Positions 7,333 to 16,658 of a stretch of DNA of 64,000 bases are shown here, piece after piece. Origin of the DNA: Pseudomonas azerbaijanoccidentalis. GTDB lineage: Bacteria; Pseudomonadota; Gammaproteobacteria; Pseudomonadales; Pseudomonadaceae. The translations under genes were made by a program, and so were the position numbers. The stretch covers positions 620,001 to 684,000 of the forward strand of contig NZ_JAHSTU010000004.1 of assembly GCF_019145495.1 (NCBI RefSeq). The letters run 5' to 3'. The notes under the pieces are model-generated. The model was not told the origin of the DNA, did no database searches, and saw only the letters and a list, made by a program, of their open reading frames with translations. Position 1 is the first letter of the stretch, and every line of letters begins with the position of its first letter.

Positions 7333-8298
7333 ATGTTGCAGAACATACCAACCCACGTCATCGCCGGGCCGCTTGGGGCCGGTAAGACCAGCCTGATCAA
7401 ACACCTGCTGGCGCAACGTCCGGTAGATGAGCGCTGGGCGGTGTTGATCAACGAGTTCGGACAGATCGGCATCGACGCCGCGCTGCTCACTCAGGAGGCC
7501 GATGGTATCGCACTGGGGGAAGTGGCCGGGGGGTGTTTGTGTTGCGTCAACGGCGCGCCGTTTCAGGTCGGGCTTGGCCGTTTACTGCGCAGGTCTCGGC
7601 CGGACCGGTTGTTCATCGAGCCGTCGGGGTTGGGGCATCCGGTGCAGTTGCTCAAGCAGCTGAGCGAGGCGCCATGGCAAGGTGTACTGAATCTGCAACC
7701 CAGCGTGCTGGTACTCGATGCGCAGGCGCTCTCGGCAGGTAAGGCACTGCCCGTGGCGCAACAAGAGGCGCTGAACAGCGCCGGCCTGTTGCTGATGAAC
7801 AAATCCGAAGGAATTGACGCCGCGGTCCGCCAGCGAATCGCCGCATTGTTGCCCGCACGCCCGCTGTACTGGACGCAACAAGCCACGCTGGCCTTGAATG
7901 AGCTGCCGGGCCTTGCGTCGCGAGCGGTGGCGGGTGTGGATAACTTTGTGATGCCCAAGGGCCTGGCGCAACTTGCGTCGATCTGGAGCGACCCGACGCT
8001 GCCGATTTGTTTAAGCCAGGAGCAGGAAGGGGGCTGGAGCATCGGCTGGCGCTGGCACCCGAGTCAGGTCTTTGATGCGGATTTTGTCAGTCGCTGGCTG
8101 CAAAGCCTTTGCTGGCGAAGGGCGAAGCTGGTCGTTCACAGCGCTGAAGGCTGGGTATCGGCGAATGCGCTGGATAACTCGCTGTTGCAATGGCAGCCTA
8201 GCGAGTGGCGGCAGGATTCGCGAATTGAATTGATATTCAGCGAACCAATGGATGTTGAGGTGCTGCAAAAGGGGCTGGCCGACTGCCGGTTGGCTTGA
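7333..8298 (+). CDS. Second COG0523 GTPase, short form
   Basis: A 321-aa G3E GTPase with Walker A GPLGAGKTS at residues 12-20 and the metal motif CLCC at 68-71. The C-terminal domain is shorter than in the upstream paralogue and lacks a His-rich tail. It is probably another zinc chaperone or zinc-dependent GTPase of the island. The start is only 26 bp from the divergent secreted-protein start, and no Shine-Dalgarno sequence precedes it, because the AGGAGG belongs to the other strand. No third Zur palindrome is visible upstream. Read-through from the COG0523-DUF1826 unit is possible. Confidence 0.8.
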   Translation: MLQNIPTHVIAGPLGAGKTSLIKHLLAQRPVDERWAVLINEFGQIGIDAALLTQEADGIALGEVAGGCLCCVNGAPFQVGLGRLLRRSRPDRLFIEPSGLGHPVQLLKQLSEAPWQGVLNLQPSVLVLDAQALSAGKALPVAQQEALNSAGLLLMNKSEGIDAAVRQRIAALLPARPLYWTQQATLALNELPGLASRAVAGVDNFVMPKGLAQLASIWSDPTLPICLSQEQEGGWSIGWRWHPSQVFDADFVSRWLQSLCWRRAKLVVHSAEGWVSANALDNSLLQWQPSEWRQDSRIELIFSEPMDVEVLQKGLADCRLA

Positions 8299-8301
8299 GC
8301 C

Positions 8302-8715
8302 TCAGGGCCGCCACTTGTTGTGCTCCTGGCGCCAATGGTTCAGCTCGATCACCTGGGCAGTGGGCTTGACCACGTCGACGACTGGAGGCGTGTCGTCGAA
8401 CGGCATGGGGTACGGCGCCAGTTCAATCTGTGCACTGTGAGCGCCGAATTGGGTGATGGTGCCGTTATGACGGGATTCGCCGGTGACGGTGAATTCGAAG
8501 TTATACACACGGGCCAGGCGCCGCCGACCGTTGGCATCCTTGATGAAGCCGATTTTTTTCAGCGCCACGTTGCCATCCAGCAGCTCGATCCCGAGGTTGC
8601 TGCAGTGCTGCTTGACCCGCTCCAAAGCGCGCTCGCGCAAGCCGTGGTTGTGCCAGAGCCACGCGCCAGCAGTGGCGAGCAGCATCAACACGAAAATATT
8701 TCCAAGGGTCAGCAT
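8302..8715 (-). CDS. DUF3301 domain protein, membrane-anchored
   Basis: A 137-aa protein with one N-terminal membrane segment (LGNIFVLMLLATAGAWLW) and a cytoplasmic domain of the DUF3301 type, including RRRLARVYNFEFTVTGE. The stop lies 3 bp from the convergent COG0523 stop. A TTG one codon upstream could also serve as start and has better spacing from GGAG. Function unknown; it is part of the core Pseudomonas genome as far as I recall. Confidence 0.75.
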   Translation of the reverse strand: MLTLGNIFVLMLLATAGAWLWHNHGLRERALERVKQHCSNLGIELLDGNVALKKIGFIKDANGRRRLARVYNFEFTVTGESRHNGTITQFGAHSAQIELAPYPMPFDDTPPVVDVVKPTAQVIELNHWRQEHNKWRP

Positions 8716-8834
8716 CAACAGGGTGCTCCAACAAGATAGTGTCAGCTTAACTGTGTCGCCGGTCTGTCGTACAGGCTGCGTTTAGTCGCATACTGCGCCG
8801 CTCGAATTTCAATCGTTTTACGGAAACTCACCGC

Positions 8835-9707
8835 ATGAAACGTACGCCCCATCTGCTCGCTATCCAGTCCCACGTGGTGTTCGGTCACGCCGGCAACAGT
8901 GCCGCGGTTTTCCCGATGCAGCGGGTCGGGGTGAATGTCTGGCCGCTCAACACCGTACAGTTCTCCAACCACACGCAATACGGGCAGTGGACCGGTGAAG
9001 TGCTGGCGCCCCACCAGATCCCCGATCTGGTTGAAGGCATCGCTGCGATTGGCGAACTGGGCAATTGCGATGCGGTGTTGTCGGGCTACCTCGGCAGCGC
9101 GGCACAGGGTCGGGCCATCCTCACGGGGGTGGCGCGCATCAAGTCGATGAATCCCAAAGCGCTTTATTTGTGTGATCCGGTGATGGGCCATCCGGAGAAA
9201 GGCTGCAGCGTGCCCGCAGAAGTCAGCGATTTTCTGTTGGAGGAGGCCGCCGCCGTGGCCGACTTCATGTGCCCGAACCAACTGGAGCTCGACAGTTTTT
9301 CGGGGCGTAAACCGCAATCGCTGTTCGATTGCCTGGCGATGGCGCGCTCGTTGCTGGCGCGTGGACCGAAGGCCGTGCTGGTCAAGCATCTGGATTACCC
9401 GGGCAAAACCCCGGAGGTCTTCGAAATGCTGCTGGTGACCGCCGAAGGCAGCTGGCATCTGCAACGCCCGTTGCTGGCGTTTCCGCGTCAGCCGGTGGGC
9501 GTTGGTGACCTGACGTCCGGGCTGTTCCTGGCGCGCGTGCTATTGGGTGATAGCCTGGTGGCGGCCTTCGAATTTGCCGCATCGGCGGTGCACGAGGTCT
9601 TGCTGGAAACCCAGGCCTGCGCCAGTTATGAGCTGGAACTGGTGCGGGCGCAGGACCGGATTGCCCATCCTCGGGTGCGGTTCGAGGCGACGTCGATCAG
9701 CTTGTAA
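8835..9707 (+). CDS. pdxY: Pyridoxal kinase
   Basis: A 290-aa ribokinase-fold kinase that phosphorylates pyridoxal to PLP in the vitamin B6 salvage pathway. The N-terminal SHVVFGHAGNSAAVFPM segment and the C-terminal GVGDLTSGLF anion-hole motif with the catalytic Asp are typical of PdxY/PdxK. Length fits PdxY. It has its own promoter region of about 120 bp, divergent from DUF3301, and is followed by a REPIN hairpin that separates it from the convergent thioesterase gene. Confidence 0.93.
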   Translation: MKRTPHLLAIQSHVVFGHAGNSAAVFPMQRVGVNVWPLNTVQFSNHTQYGQWTGEVLAPHQIPDLVEGIAAIGELGNCDAVLSGYLGSAAQGRAILTGVARIKSMNPKALYLCDPVMGHPEKGCSVPAEVSDFLLEEAAAVADFMCPNQLELDSFSGRKPQSLFDCLAMARSLLARGPKAVLVKHLDYPGKTPEVFEMLLVTAEGSWHLQRPLLAFPRQPVGVGDLTSGLFLARVLLGDSLVAAFEFAASAVHEVLLETQACASYELELVRAQDRIAHPRVRFEATSISL

Positions 9708-9720
9708 CCAAATCAGAATA

Positions 9721-9796
9721 AAAGATCGCAGCCTGCGGCAGCTCCCACAGGAATTCGCATTTCTCTGTAGGAGCTGCCGCAGGCTGCGATCTTTTG
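9721..9796. repeat. REPIN (two inverted REP sequences)
   Basis: Inverted arms GATCGCAGCCTGCGGCAGCT and its near-perfect complement are separated by a short spacer. The element sits between the convergent pdxY and thioesterase genes, where it can fold in the mRNA of either. Confidence 0.9.
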
Positions 9797-9798
9797 CT

Positions 9799-10281
9799 TT
9801 AGGCGTCGCCCTTGATTTCCTGATAGCGCTTTTCCAGTTCCTGACGAATCTGGCGGCGTTGCTGCGCCTGGATATAGCGGCGCTTGTCTTCGCTGTTTTC
9901 CGGTTGCAGTGGTGGCACCGGGGCAGGCTTGCGCTGGTCATCCACCGCGACCATGGTGAAGAAGCAGCTGTTGGTGTGGCGCACCGAGCGCTCCCGGATG
10001 TTTTCGGTCACAACCTTGATGCCCACTTCCATGGACGTGTTGCCGGTGTAGTTGACGGAGGCGAGAAAGGTCACGAGCTCGCCGACATGGATTGGCTCAC
10101 GGAAAATCACCTGGTCCACCGACAGGGTCACCACGTAGCGACCGGCATAACGGCTGGCGCAGGCGTAGGCCACTTCGTCGAGGTACTTGAGCAGGGTGCC
10201 GCCGTGAACATTGCCAGAGAAGTTGGCCATGTCGGGGGTCATCAATACTGTCATCGACAGTTGGGCGTTTCCGGGTTCCAT
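9799..10281 (-). CDS. Acyl-CoA thioesterase, YciA-like hotdog fold
   Basis: A 160-aa hotdog thioesterase with FSGNVHGGTLLKYLDEVAY, where the Asn/His-Gly-Gly and Asp form the usual active-site region, and a charged C-terminal tail (RRQIRQELEKRYQEIK). It hydrolyses acyl-CoA to free acid and CoA; chain specificity cannot be read. The ATG at 10281 was preferred to an upstream TTG at 10299. The gene stands alone, divergent from the antiporter gene. Confidence 0.85.
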   Translation of the reverse strand: MEPGNAQLSMTVLMTPDMANFSGNVHGGTLLKYLDEVAYACASRYAGRYVVTLSVDQVIFREPIHVGELVTFLASVNYTGNTSMEVGIKVVTENIRERSVRHTNSCFFTMVAVDDQRKPAPVPPLQPENSEDKRRYIQAQQRRQIRQELEKRYQEIKGDA

Positions 10282-10568
10282 AGCGTTCTCACGGTTCAAG
10301 GCAAGGTTTGAGGGGACGCACCTCTACGGGTGCCTCGGTGGTTTTTTCAAACCAACAGTTATCGGGACGCCGGGCGCTTGATCGCCGTCACGCCGGATCG
10401 ATCTGTTTCCTTATATTGCACCGCCTTTCTGCCGGAAGTCCCGGTGTTACCCTTCAAAAGCCCACCCCGAAGGGCAAATTCCTACGCGGATAGCGGATTT
10501 TAATTCTGCTCAATCGGACGTTTCCCACGTCTGATGGTTGAGCCATGTCACCCAAGGAGCCTCACACC

Positions 10569-12332
10569 ATGCATGCCATCAGTTTTATTCAGGACCTGGC
10601 AGTGATCATGTTGGTCGCAGGTGTGGTGACCGTGCTTTTCCATCGCTTCAAGCAGCCCGTGGTGCTGGGCTATATCGTCGCCGGCTTCATTATCGGCCCG
10701 CATACCCCGCCGTTCGGCCTGATCCATGACGAAGAAACCATCAAGACTCTGGCGGAACTCGGGGTGATTTTCCTGATGTTCTGTCTGGGGCTGGAATTCA
10801 GCCTGCGCAAACTGTTCAAGGTCGGCGCCACGGCATTTATCGCGGCGTTCCTGGAAATCGTGCTGATGATCTGGATCGGCTACGAAATTGGCCGCTGGTT
10901 TGACTGGAACACCATGGATTCGCTGTTCTTGGGTGCGATCCTGGCGATCTCCTCGACCACCATCATCGTCAAAGCTCTCAACGACCTGAAGATGAAGAAC
11001 GAGCGCTTCGCGCAGCTGATCTTTGGGGTGCTGATCGTTGAAGACATCCTCGGTATCGGCATCATCGCCTTGCTGTCGAGCATCGCGGTCAGCGGTACGG
11101 TCAGTTCGGGCGAAGTGTTTTCCACGGTCGGCAAGCTGTCGCTGTTCATGATCGTCGCGCTGGTGATCGGCATTCTGCTGGTGCCACGATTGCTGGCCTA
11201 TGTGGCTAAATTCGAAAGCAACGAAATGCTGCTGATCACGGTACTGGGGCTGTGTTTCGGTTTCTGCCTGCTGGTGGTCAAACTCGAATACAGCATGGTC
11301 CTGGGCGCGTTCCTGATCGGCGCGATCATGGCCGAATCCCGGCAGTTGCTAAAAATCGAGCGCTTGATCGAGCCGGTTCGTGACTTGTTCAGTGCGATTT
11401 TCTTCGTCGCCATCGGGCTGATGCTCGACCCGATGATCCTGCTGCAATACGCCTGGCCAATTGCAGTCATTACCGTGGCGGTGGTGCTCGGCAAGATGTT
11501 GTCCTGCGGTCTTGGCGCCTTTATCGCCGGCAATGACGGACGGACCTCGCTGCGCGTCGGGATGGGTCTTTCCCAGATTGGCGAATTTTCTTTCATCATC
11601 GCTGCGCTGGGCATGACCCTGCAGGTCACCAGCAACTTTCTTTATCCGGTGGCGGTGGCGGTGTCGGTGATCACCACGCTGCTAACGCCTTATCTGATTC
11701 GTGCCGCCGACCCGCTGTCGATCAAATTGGCCGCAGTGATGCCGCAGCGGCTGGGGCGCGTGCTGGGCATGTATGGTGAATGGCTGCGCAGCATCCAGCC
11801 GCAGGGCCAGGGTGCGTTGCTGGCATCGATGATCCGGAGGATCTTGTTGCAAGTTGGGGTCAATCTGGCGTTGGTGATCGCGATCTTCTTCGCGGGTGCT
11901 TACTTCGCCGAACGCATTTCCACTTATCTGCAGGATTGGATCAGCGATCCGAGCTGGCAGAAGGCTTTGATCTGGGGCGGGGCGCTGTTGCTATCGCTGC
12001 CTTTTTTGATTGCCGCGTATCGCAAGCTCAAGGCGCTGTCGATGTTGCTGGCGGAAATGGGTGTAAAACCGGAAATGGCCGGACGCCACACGCAGCGAGT
12101 GCGTCGGGTGATTTCCGAAGTGATCCCGATCCTTTCACTGCTGGTGATTTTCCTGCTGCTGGCAGCCTTGTCGGCCAGTATTCTGCCGACCAACAAGTTG
12201 CTGGTGCTGATCGCCGTGGTCGCAGCCGCAGTGGCGGCATTGCTGTGGCGCTGGTTCATTCGCGTGCACACGCGGATGCAGGTGGCTTTGCTGGACACCC
12301 TGGAGAACCACAAGGATTCACCGGGGCACTGA
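10569..12332 (+). CDS. Monovalent cation:proton antiporter, CPA2 family (KefB/YbaL-like)
   Basis: A 587-aa membrane protein. About twelve hydrophobic segments in residues 1-380 form the Na+/H+ exchanger domain, including GAILAISSTTIIVKAL and the VEDILGI acidic motif used in ion transport. The C-terminal 200 residues add further membrane segments instead of the TrkA-N NAD-binding domain found in KefB/KefC, so it lacks the usual glutathione/NAD gate. It probably exchanges K+ or Na+ for protons. The ATG at 10569 has AAGGAG 9 bp upstream; an in-frame ATG at 10545 precedes the ribosome site. The preceding 287 bp hold only a weak hairpin followed by a T-tract near 10315-10355. Confidence 0.85.
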   Translation: MHAISFIQDLAVIMLVAGVVTVLFHRFKQPVVLGYIVAGFIIGPHTPPFGLIHDEETIKTLAELGVIFLMFCLGLEFSLRKLFKVGATAFIAAFLEIVLMIWIGYEIGRWFDWNTMDSLFLGAILAISSTTIIVKALNDLKMKNERFAQLIFGVLIVEDILGIGIIALLSSIAVSGTVSSGEVFSTVGKLSLFMIVALVIGILLVPRLLAYVAKFESNEMLLITVLGLCFGFCLLVVKLEYSMVLGAFLIGAIMAESRQLLKIERLIEPVRDLFSAIFFVAIGLMLDPMILLQYAWPIAVITVAVVLGKMLSCGLGAFIAGNDGRTSLRVGMGLSQIGEFSFIIAALGMTLQVTSNFLYPVAVAVSVITTLLTPYLIRAADPLSIKLAAVMPQRLGRVLGMYGEWLRSIQPQGQGALLASMIRRILLQVGVNLALVIAIFFAGAYFAERISTYLQDWISDPSWQKALIWGGALLLSLPFLIAAYRKLKALSMLLAEMGVKPEMAGRHTQRVRRVISEVIPILSLLVIFLLLAALSASILPTNKLLVLIAVVAAAVAALLWRWFIRVHTRMQVALLDTLENHKDSPGH

Positions 12333-12337
12333 CCTCT

Positions 12338-12471
12338 ATGTAGCAGCCGCCCAAGGCTGCGTTCGGCTGCGTAGCAGTCGCGAATCAGATGGCGAGATCC
12401 TTCTGGTGCACCGGGCTGTCAGGGGTTACGACTGCTGCGCAGCCGAACGCAGGCTGCGCCAGCTGCTACAT
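12338..12471. repeat. Long imperfect inverted repeat, REPIN-like, second type
   Basis: The left end reads ATGTAGCAGC and the right end GCTGCTACAT. Further inside, GCAGCCGAACGCAG and its complement repeat the pattern. The arms differ in sequence from the GATCGCAGCC REPs elsewhere in the window. It lies between the convergent antiporter and SMI1/KNR4 genes. Confidence 0.7.
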
Positions 12472-12486
12472 GAGTCGTTTGGGTTA

Positions 12487-12894
12487 TCAGCTCTCCAGCC
12501 AGACGTCCCGTGCCCAATGCCAAACCGATTCCCAGGTTTCTTCGGCAATCAGTTCTTCTTCGGCCTGCCAAAGCACCACGGTGCCGTCTTCTTCGACGCA
12601 GTAGTAATCATCACCGTCTTGGCAGATAGGGATCAGGCTGCGATCAACGCCGGCATCCCAGGCGTTGGCGGCAACGTCCGGCAAGTAGGTGTGCGATTGC
12701 GGGTCCGTGACGGTCACTGGCTCCAGGCTGCCGTAGACCACGTCGCTGACGGTCAGCAAAAATTCTCTGAAGACGAACGGAATGTCGATGAACAGTTGTT
12801 CTTCGATTTCCACCAGCAGGTCTTCGTCAGGCAACTCCAAGGGGACCGGTACCGGTTCGTTGGCTTCACGCAGTTGTTCGATGATTTCTTCCAC
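12487..12894 (-). CDS. SMI1/KNR4 (SUKH) family protein
   Basis: A 135-aa acidic protein with the SUKH fold signature: an N-terminal PDEDLLVEIEEQLFIDIPFVFREFL helix pair, YYCVEEDGTVVLW in the centre and a C-terminal WESVWHWARDVW. SUKH proteins often act as immunity proteins in contact-dependent toxin systems, but single housekeeping copies exist. No toxin gene is adjacent (antiporter and Tim44-like neighbours), so an orphan or general role is more likely here. Confidence 0.8.
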   Translation of the reverse strand: MEEIIEQLREANEPVPVPLELPDEDLLVEIEEQLFIDIPFVFREFLLTVSDVVYGSLEPVTVTDPQSHTYLPDVAANAWDAGVDRSLIPICQDGDDYYCVEEDGTVVLWQAEEELIAEETWESVWHWARDVWLES

Positions 12895-12977
12895 GTCCGG
12901 GATCCTCTTGCTTGTATGGCGCGGTTTATATGGGGCGGTTTATACAGTAGCTTGCTATAGATGCAACCGCGAAATAG

Positions 12978-13006
12978 AAAACCCCGGCCGAGGCCGGGGT
13001 TTTTAT
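12978..13006 (-). terminator. Rho-independent terminator after the Tim44-like gene
   Basis: A perfect GC stem CCCCGGCC/GGCCGGGG is flanked by A-runs on one side and T-runs on the other, so it can stop transcription in both directions. It lies 27 bp past the stop of the Tim44-like gene. Confidence 0.9.
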
Positions 13007-13032
13007 TGCAGCAAGTGAAGCGCGGAGGGTGA

Positions 13033-13911
13033 TCAGCCGTTCTGGCGGATACCTGCCACCAGCCAAGGCTGGTTTTCGCCCTGCGGACGTTCCATGTTCC
13101 AGCTTTCGCTGAACACTTCGCCCTGGTCGAAACGCGAGGTTTTCGACACGCCGCTGAAGGTCAGGGTGGCGATGGTCTTGTCAGCGCGATCATCCACACC
13201 GTCCAGTTGTACATTGAGGTTATCAATGTAGGTCGACTGGAAACCGTCGCCCAGATCGGCACGTTCGCGCTTGAGGAACTCCAGCATTTGCGGGGTAACG
13301 AACTCGGCGATCTTGTCCATTTCGTTCGCGTCCCAATGCTGTTGCAGGGACTGGAAGTGGTTGCGCGCGGCTTCGATGAAGTTGCGCTCGTTGAACCAGG
13401 CTGGAGCATTGATCACCGGACGAGCGGCGACAGGTGCAGCCGAACCGCCGAAGATCGAACCGCCAGCTGGCTTCTGTTCGAAGGCTTCACGCTGCATCGG
13501 CGCGTGACCGGCCGGAGCAAATTGCTCTTGCTGCTTGCGACGACGGGCGGCGATGAATCGGAAGACCAGGAACGCGATGACCGCCATGATCAGGATGTCG
13601 AAGATCTGCATGCCCTGGAAGCCGTCGCCCATGAACATGGACGCCAGCAGGCCACCGGCGGCGATACCGGCCAATGGGCCGAGCCAGCGCGAAGCGCCAC
13701 CGGCCTTGGCAGCGGCGCCAGCGGCACCGGCAGCACCAGCGGTCGCCGCAGCGCCGCCCATGCCTGGAGAAGAAGGAGCCATCTGGCTGGTTTGGTGCGT
13801 CGGCGCAGCGCCTGCGCTTTTGCCACCACCGAAGCGCTTGGCGGCATTGACGTCGAGACTCATCGTCAGGCCGATGCACAACGCCATGGCGATGCTAAGA
13901 AAACGTTTCAT
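13033..13911 (-). CDS. Tim44-like domain protein, membrane-bound
   Basis: A 292-aa protein with a signal-type N-terminus (MKRFLSIAMALCIGLTMSLDVNA), a Gly/Ala-rich low-complexity stretch around residues 30-90, one membrane segment (QIFDILIMAVIAFLVFRFIAA) and a C-terminal Tim44/TIM14-like domain ending with AEFVTPQMLEFLK and SETWNMERPQG-type motifs. The function of such bacterial Tim44-like proteins is not established. The ATG at 13911 was chosen over one at 13926 because it begins the signal segment directly. Confidence 0.8.
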   Translation of the reverse strand: MKRFLSIAMALCIGLTMSLDVNAAKRFGGGKSAGAAPTHQTSQMAPSSPGMGGAAATAGAAGAAGAAAKAGGASRWLGPLAGIAAGGLLASMFMGDGFQGMQIFDILIMAVIAFLVFRFIAARRRKQQEQFAPAGHAPMQREAFEQKPAGGSIFGGSAAPVAARPVINAPAWFNERNFIEAARNHFQSLQQHWDANEMDKIAEFVTPQMLEFLKRERADLGDGFQSTYIDNLNVQLDGVDDRADKTIATLTFSGVSKTSRFDQGEVFSESWNMERPQGENQPWLVAGIRQNG

Positions 13912-14135
13912 AGAGGGAATTCCCATTTGTGGAAGGCACGCGCGCCATGTTGCACAGCTGAAGTGTTACTGGCTAGCGGCAGAGTGTTTCCGGCTTTTGC
14001 CTGACAGGTTGTATTCAGCTTCTGTCCGCGCAATAAGGCCTGTTAACTTTGGTCTGCAGGATGAGTGGATTAGTTCTGTAGGAGAGATGCCTGGCGTCGC
14101 AAGGCGCCTCTTTTGGACACGCGGTGGACTCAGGT

Positions 14136-14212
14136 GAAGATCGCAGCCTTCGGCCGCTCCTACAGTTACACGTCAATCCCTGTAGGAGCTGGCGAAGCCT
14201 GCGATCTTTTCA
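14136..14212. repeat. REPIN
   Basis: Arms GATCGCAGCCTTCGGCCGCT and AGCTGGCGAAGCCTGCGATC face each other across a 25-bp spacer. The remainder of the 305-bp gap from 13912 to 14216 shows nothing else recognisable. Confidence 0.9.
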
Positions 14213-14216
14213 GCCT

Positions 14217-16400
14217 TTAGATCGCTTCCAGCTTCGCGTACCCCAGCATCAGCCACTTGCTGCCTTCGCTGAAGTTCACCTGAACCCGCGCCTGCGCGCC
14301 CGCGCCCTCGAAGTTCAGGATCACGCCATCCCCAAACACCGAATGCCGCACCGTCTGGCCGAGGCTGAAACCGGTCTGCGGGATTTCGCTGCCGCTGAAC
14401 AGGCTTCCACCGCTCATCGACTGGTTGCCACCAAACGGACGACTGACGCTGTTGGACAGCCGAACTTCCTGGATCAGGCCTTTCGGGACTTCGCGTACGA
14501 AGCGCGACACCTTGTTGTAGGTCTCGCTGCCGTACAAGCGTCGGGTTTCAGCGTAGGTCATCACCAGGTTTTGCATGGCGCGGGTGATGCCGACATAAGC
14601 CAGACGCCGTTCTTCCTCAAGACGACCAGGTTCTTCCAGGCTCATCTTGTGTGGGAACAGGCCTTCTTCCATGCCCACCAGGAACACGTAAGGGAATTCC
14701 AGGCCCTTGGCGCTGTGCAGGGTCATCAGTTGAATGCTGTCTTCGTGCTCGTCGGCCTGGGTATCGCCAGCCTCCAGCGAGGCGTGGCCGAGGAAAGCCG
14801 CCAGCGGCGTCAGGTCCTCGTCTTCTTCGCTGTTTTCGAAGTTGCGCGCAGCGCTGACCAGTTCCTCAAGGTTTTCTACCCGGGCCTGGCCTTTCTCGCC
14901 TTTTTCCGCTTCGTGGTAGGCGATCAGTCCCGACTGCTCGATGACGGTCTGGGTCATCAGGTGCAGCGGCATTTCCATGCACTTGGCGGCGAGATTTTCG
15001 ATCAGTTCGATAAATGCGCCGAGCGCGCTGGCGGCGCGACCGGTCAGGCCTTTATTGGCCACCAGTTGGCGCATCGCTTCCCACATCGACACATCGCTGT
15101 GGCGTGCATGGTCGCGGATCGCTTCGACGGTTTTTTCGCCAATACCGCGCGCCGGTACGTTGATCACCCGTTCCAGCGCGGCATCGTTGCCACGGCCTTC
15201 GAGCAGGCGCATGTAGGCCATGGCGTTTTTGATTTCCGCCCGTTCAAAGAAGCGCTGACCGCCGTAGATGCGATATGGAATGCGCTCACGCAGCAAGGCT
15301 TCTTCCAAAACGCGTGATTGGGCGTTGGAGCGGTACAGAATCGCGATATCGCTGCGCACCAGGCCGGTTTTTAGCGCACTTTCGATGGTTTCGACAACGT
15401 AACGCGCTTCGTCGTGTTCGTTGAACGCGGCATACAGGTTGATGGCCTCGCCATCGCCGCCATCAGTCCAAAGCTCCTTGCCCAAACGCCCGGTGTTGTT
15501 GGCGATCAAAGCGTTAGCAGCCTTCAGGATGCCGGCGGTGGAGCGGTAGTTTTGCTCCAGGCGAATGGTGACGGCGTCCGGAAAGTCTTCGGAATACTGA
15601 TAGATGTTCTCGATTTTCGCGCCGCGCCAGCCGTAGATCGACTGATCGTCGTCGCCCACCACCATCAGGCTGTCGCCACCCTTGGCCAGCAAGCGCAGCC
15701 AGGCGTACTGCACGGCGTTGGTGTCCTGGAACTCGTCCACCAGAATGTGCCGGAAGCGTTTCTGATAGTGCGCCAGCAGACCTGGGTGATCGCGCCACAG
15801 GTCGAGGGCACGCAGCAGCAGTTCGGAGAAGTCGATCACGCCGGCGCGCAGGCACGCCGCCTCGTAGGCTTCATAGATGCTGCGCATGGTCGCCAGGAAC
15901 AGGTCGCCACTGGCTTGAATGTGTTGCGGACGCAGACCTTCGTCTTTTTGCCCATTGATGAACCATTGGGCCTGACGGGCCGGCCAGCGTTGCTCGTCCA
16001 GGCCGAGCTCGCGGATCACCCGCTTGACCAGCCGCTGCTGGTCATCGCTGTCGAGAATCTGGAAGGTCTGGCTCAGGCCGGCTTCCTGCCAGTGCGCCCG
16101 CAGCAAGCGGTGCGCCAGACCGTGGAAGGTGCCGACCCACATGCCGGCCGGGTTGATACCCATTAGCTGCTCAATGCGGTGACGCATCTCGGCAGCGGCC
16201 TTGTTGGTGAAGGTCACCGACAGAATGGAGTGGGGCGACGCGTTCTCGACCTGGATCAACCAGGCGATACGGTGCACCAGCACTCGGGTTTTACCGGAAC
16301 CAGCACCGGCCAGGACCAACTGACGACCCACGGGGGCCGCTACGGCCTGCCGTTGGGCATCGTTGAGGGAGTTCAGCAATAGGGAGAGATCATCGCGCAT
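14217..16400 (-). CDS. uvrD: DNA helicase II (UvrD)
   Basis: A 727-aa superfamily 1A helicase that unwinds DNA in mismatch and nucleotide excision repair. Walker A is AGAGSGKT at residues 31-38; further motifs are DEFQDTNAVQYAWL, GDDDQSIYGWRGA, LHSAKGLEFPYVFL and YVGITRA, all intact and in order. Length matches the family. The C-terminal linker (RPFGGNQSMSGGS) and the RVQVNFSEGSKWLMLGYAKLE tail are typical of UvrD. It is a single-gene unit, divergent from the GGDEF-EAL gene. Confidence 0.97.
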   Translation of the reverse strand: MRDDLSLLLNSLNDAQRQAVAAPVGRQLVLAGAGSGKTRVLVHRIAWLIQVENASPHSILSVTFTNKAAAEMRHRIEQLMGINPAGMWVGTFHGLAHRLLRAHWQEAGLSQTFQILDSDDQQRLVKRVIRELGLDEQRWPARQAQWFINGQKDEGLRPQHIQASGDLFLATMRSIYEAYEAACLRAGVIDFSELLLRALDLWRDHPGLLAHYQKRFRHILVDEFQDTNAVQYAWLRLLAKGGDSLMVVGDDDQSIYGWRGAKIENIYQYSEDFPDAVTIRLEQNYRSTAGILKAANALIANNTGRLGKELWTDGGDGEAINLYAAFNEHDEARYVVETIESALKTGLVRSDIAILYRSNAQSRVLEEALLRERIPYRIYGGQRFFERAEIKNAMAYMRLLEGRGNDAALERVINVPARGIGEKTVEAIRDHARHSDVSMWEAMRQLVANKGLTGRAASALGAFIELIENLAAKCMEMPLHLMTQTVIEQSGLIAYHEAEKGEKGQARVENLEELVSAARNFENSEEDEDLTPLAAFLGHASLEAGDTQADEHEDSIQLMTLHSAKGLEFPYVFLVGMEEGLFPHKMSLEEPGRLEEERRLAYVGITRAMQNLVMTYAETRRLYGSETYNKVSRFVREVPKGLIQEVRLSNSVSRPFGGNQSMSGGSLFSGSEIPQTGFSLGQTVRHSVFGDGVILNFEGAGAQARVQVNFSEGSKWLMLGYAKLEAI

Positions 16401-16658
16401 CGGGGCATTCTAGGGGGCGGCGTCACACCGGGCAAACCCCGCTTTGCATTAGCCGATGAAAGAGGCGCGCAAGACGACCGGTCAGTCATCGGCCGCAAGT
16501 GTTGGCTGCACGCGTCTGGCGGCATTTGCAGCGGATCGGCGGGCTAATACTTTTGTCTGTTTTTTGACCGGGAGCAGTTTGGTCCAAGCACTTGCTTGTG
16601 TATGCTCCGTCGACGTTTCGGGCTCATGCTCATCATTATAAGAACAAGAACATCGCCT

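Noticed and set aside
12487..12894. SMI1/KNR4 gene as an immunity gene of a polymorphic toxin system
   Set aside because: No toxin, VgrG, Rhs or CdiA gene nearby; neighbours are housekeeping.
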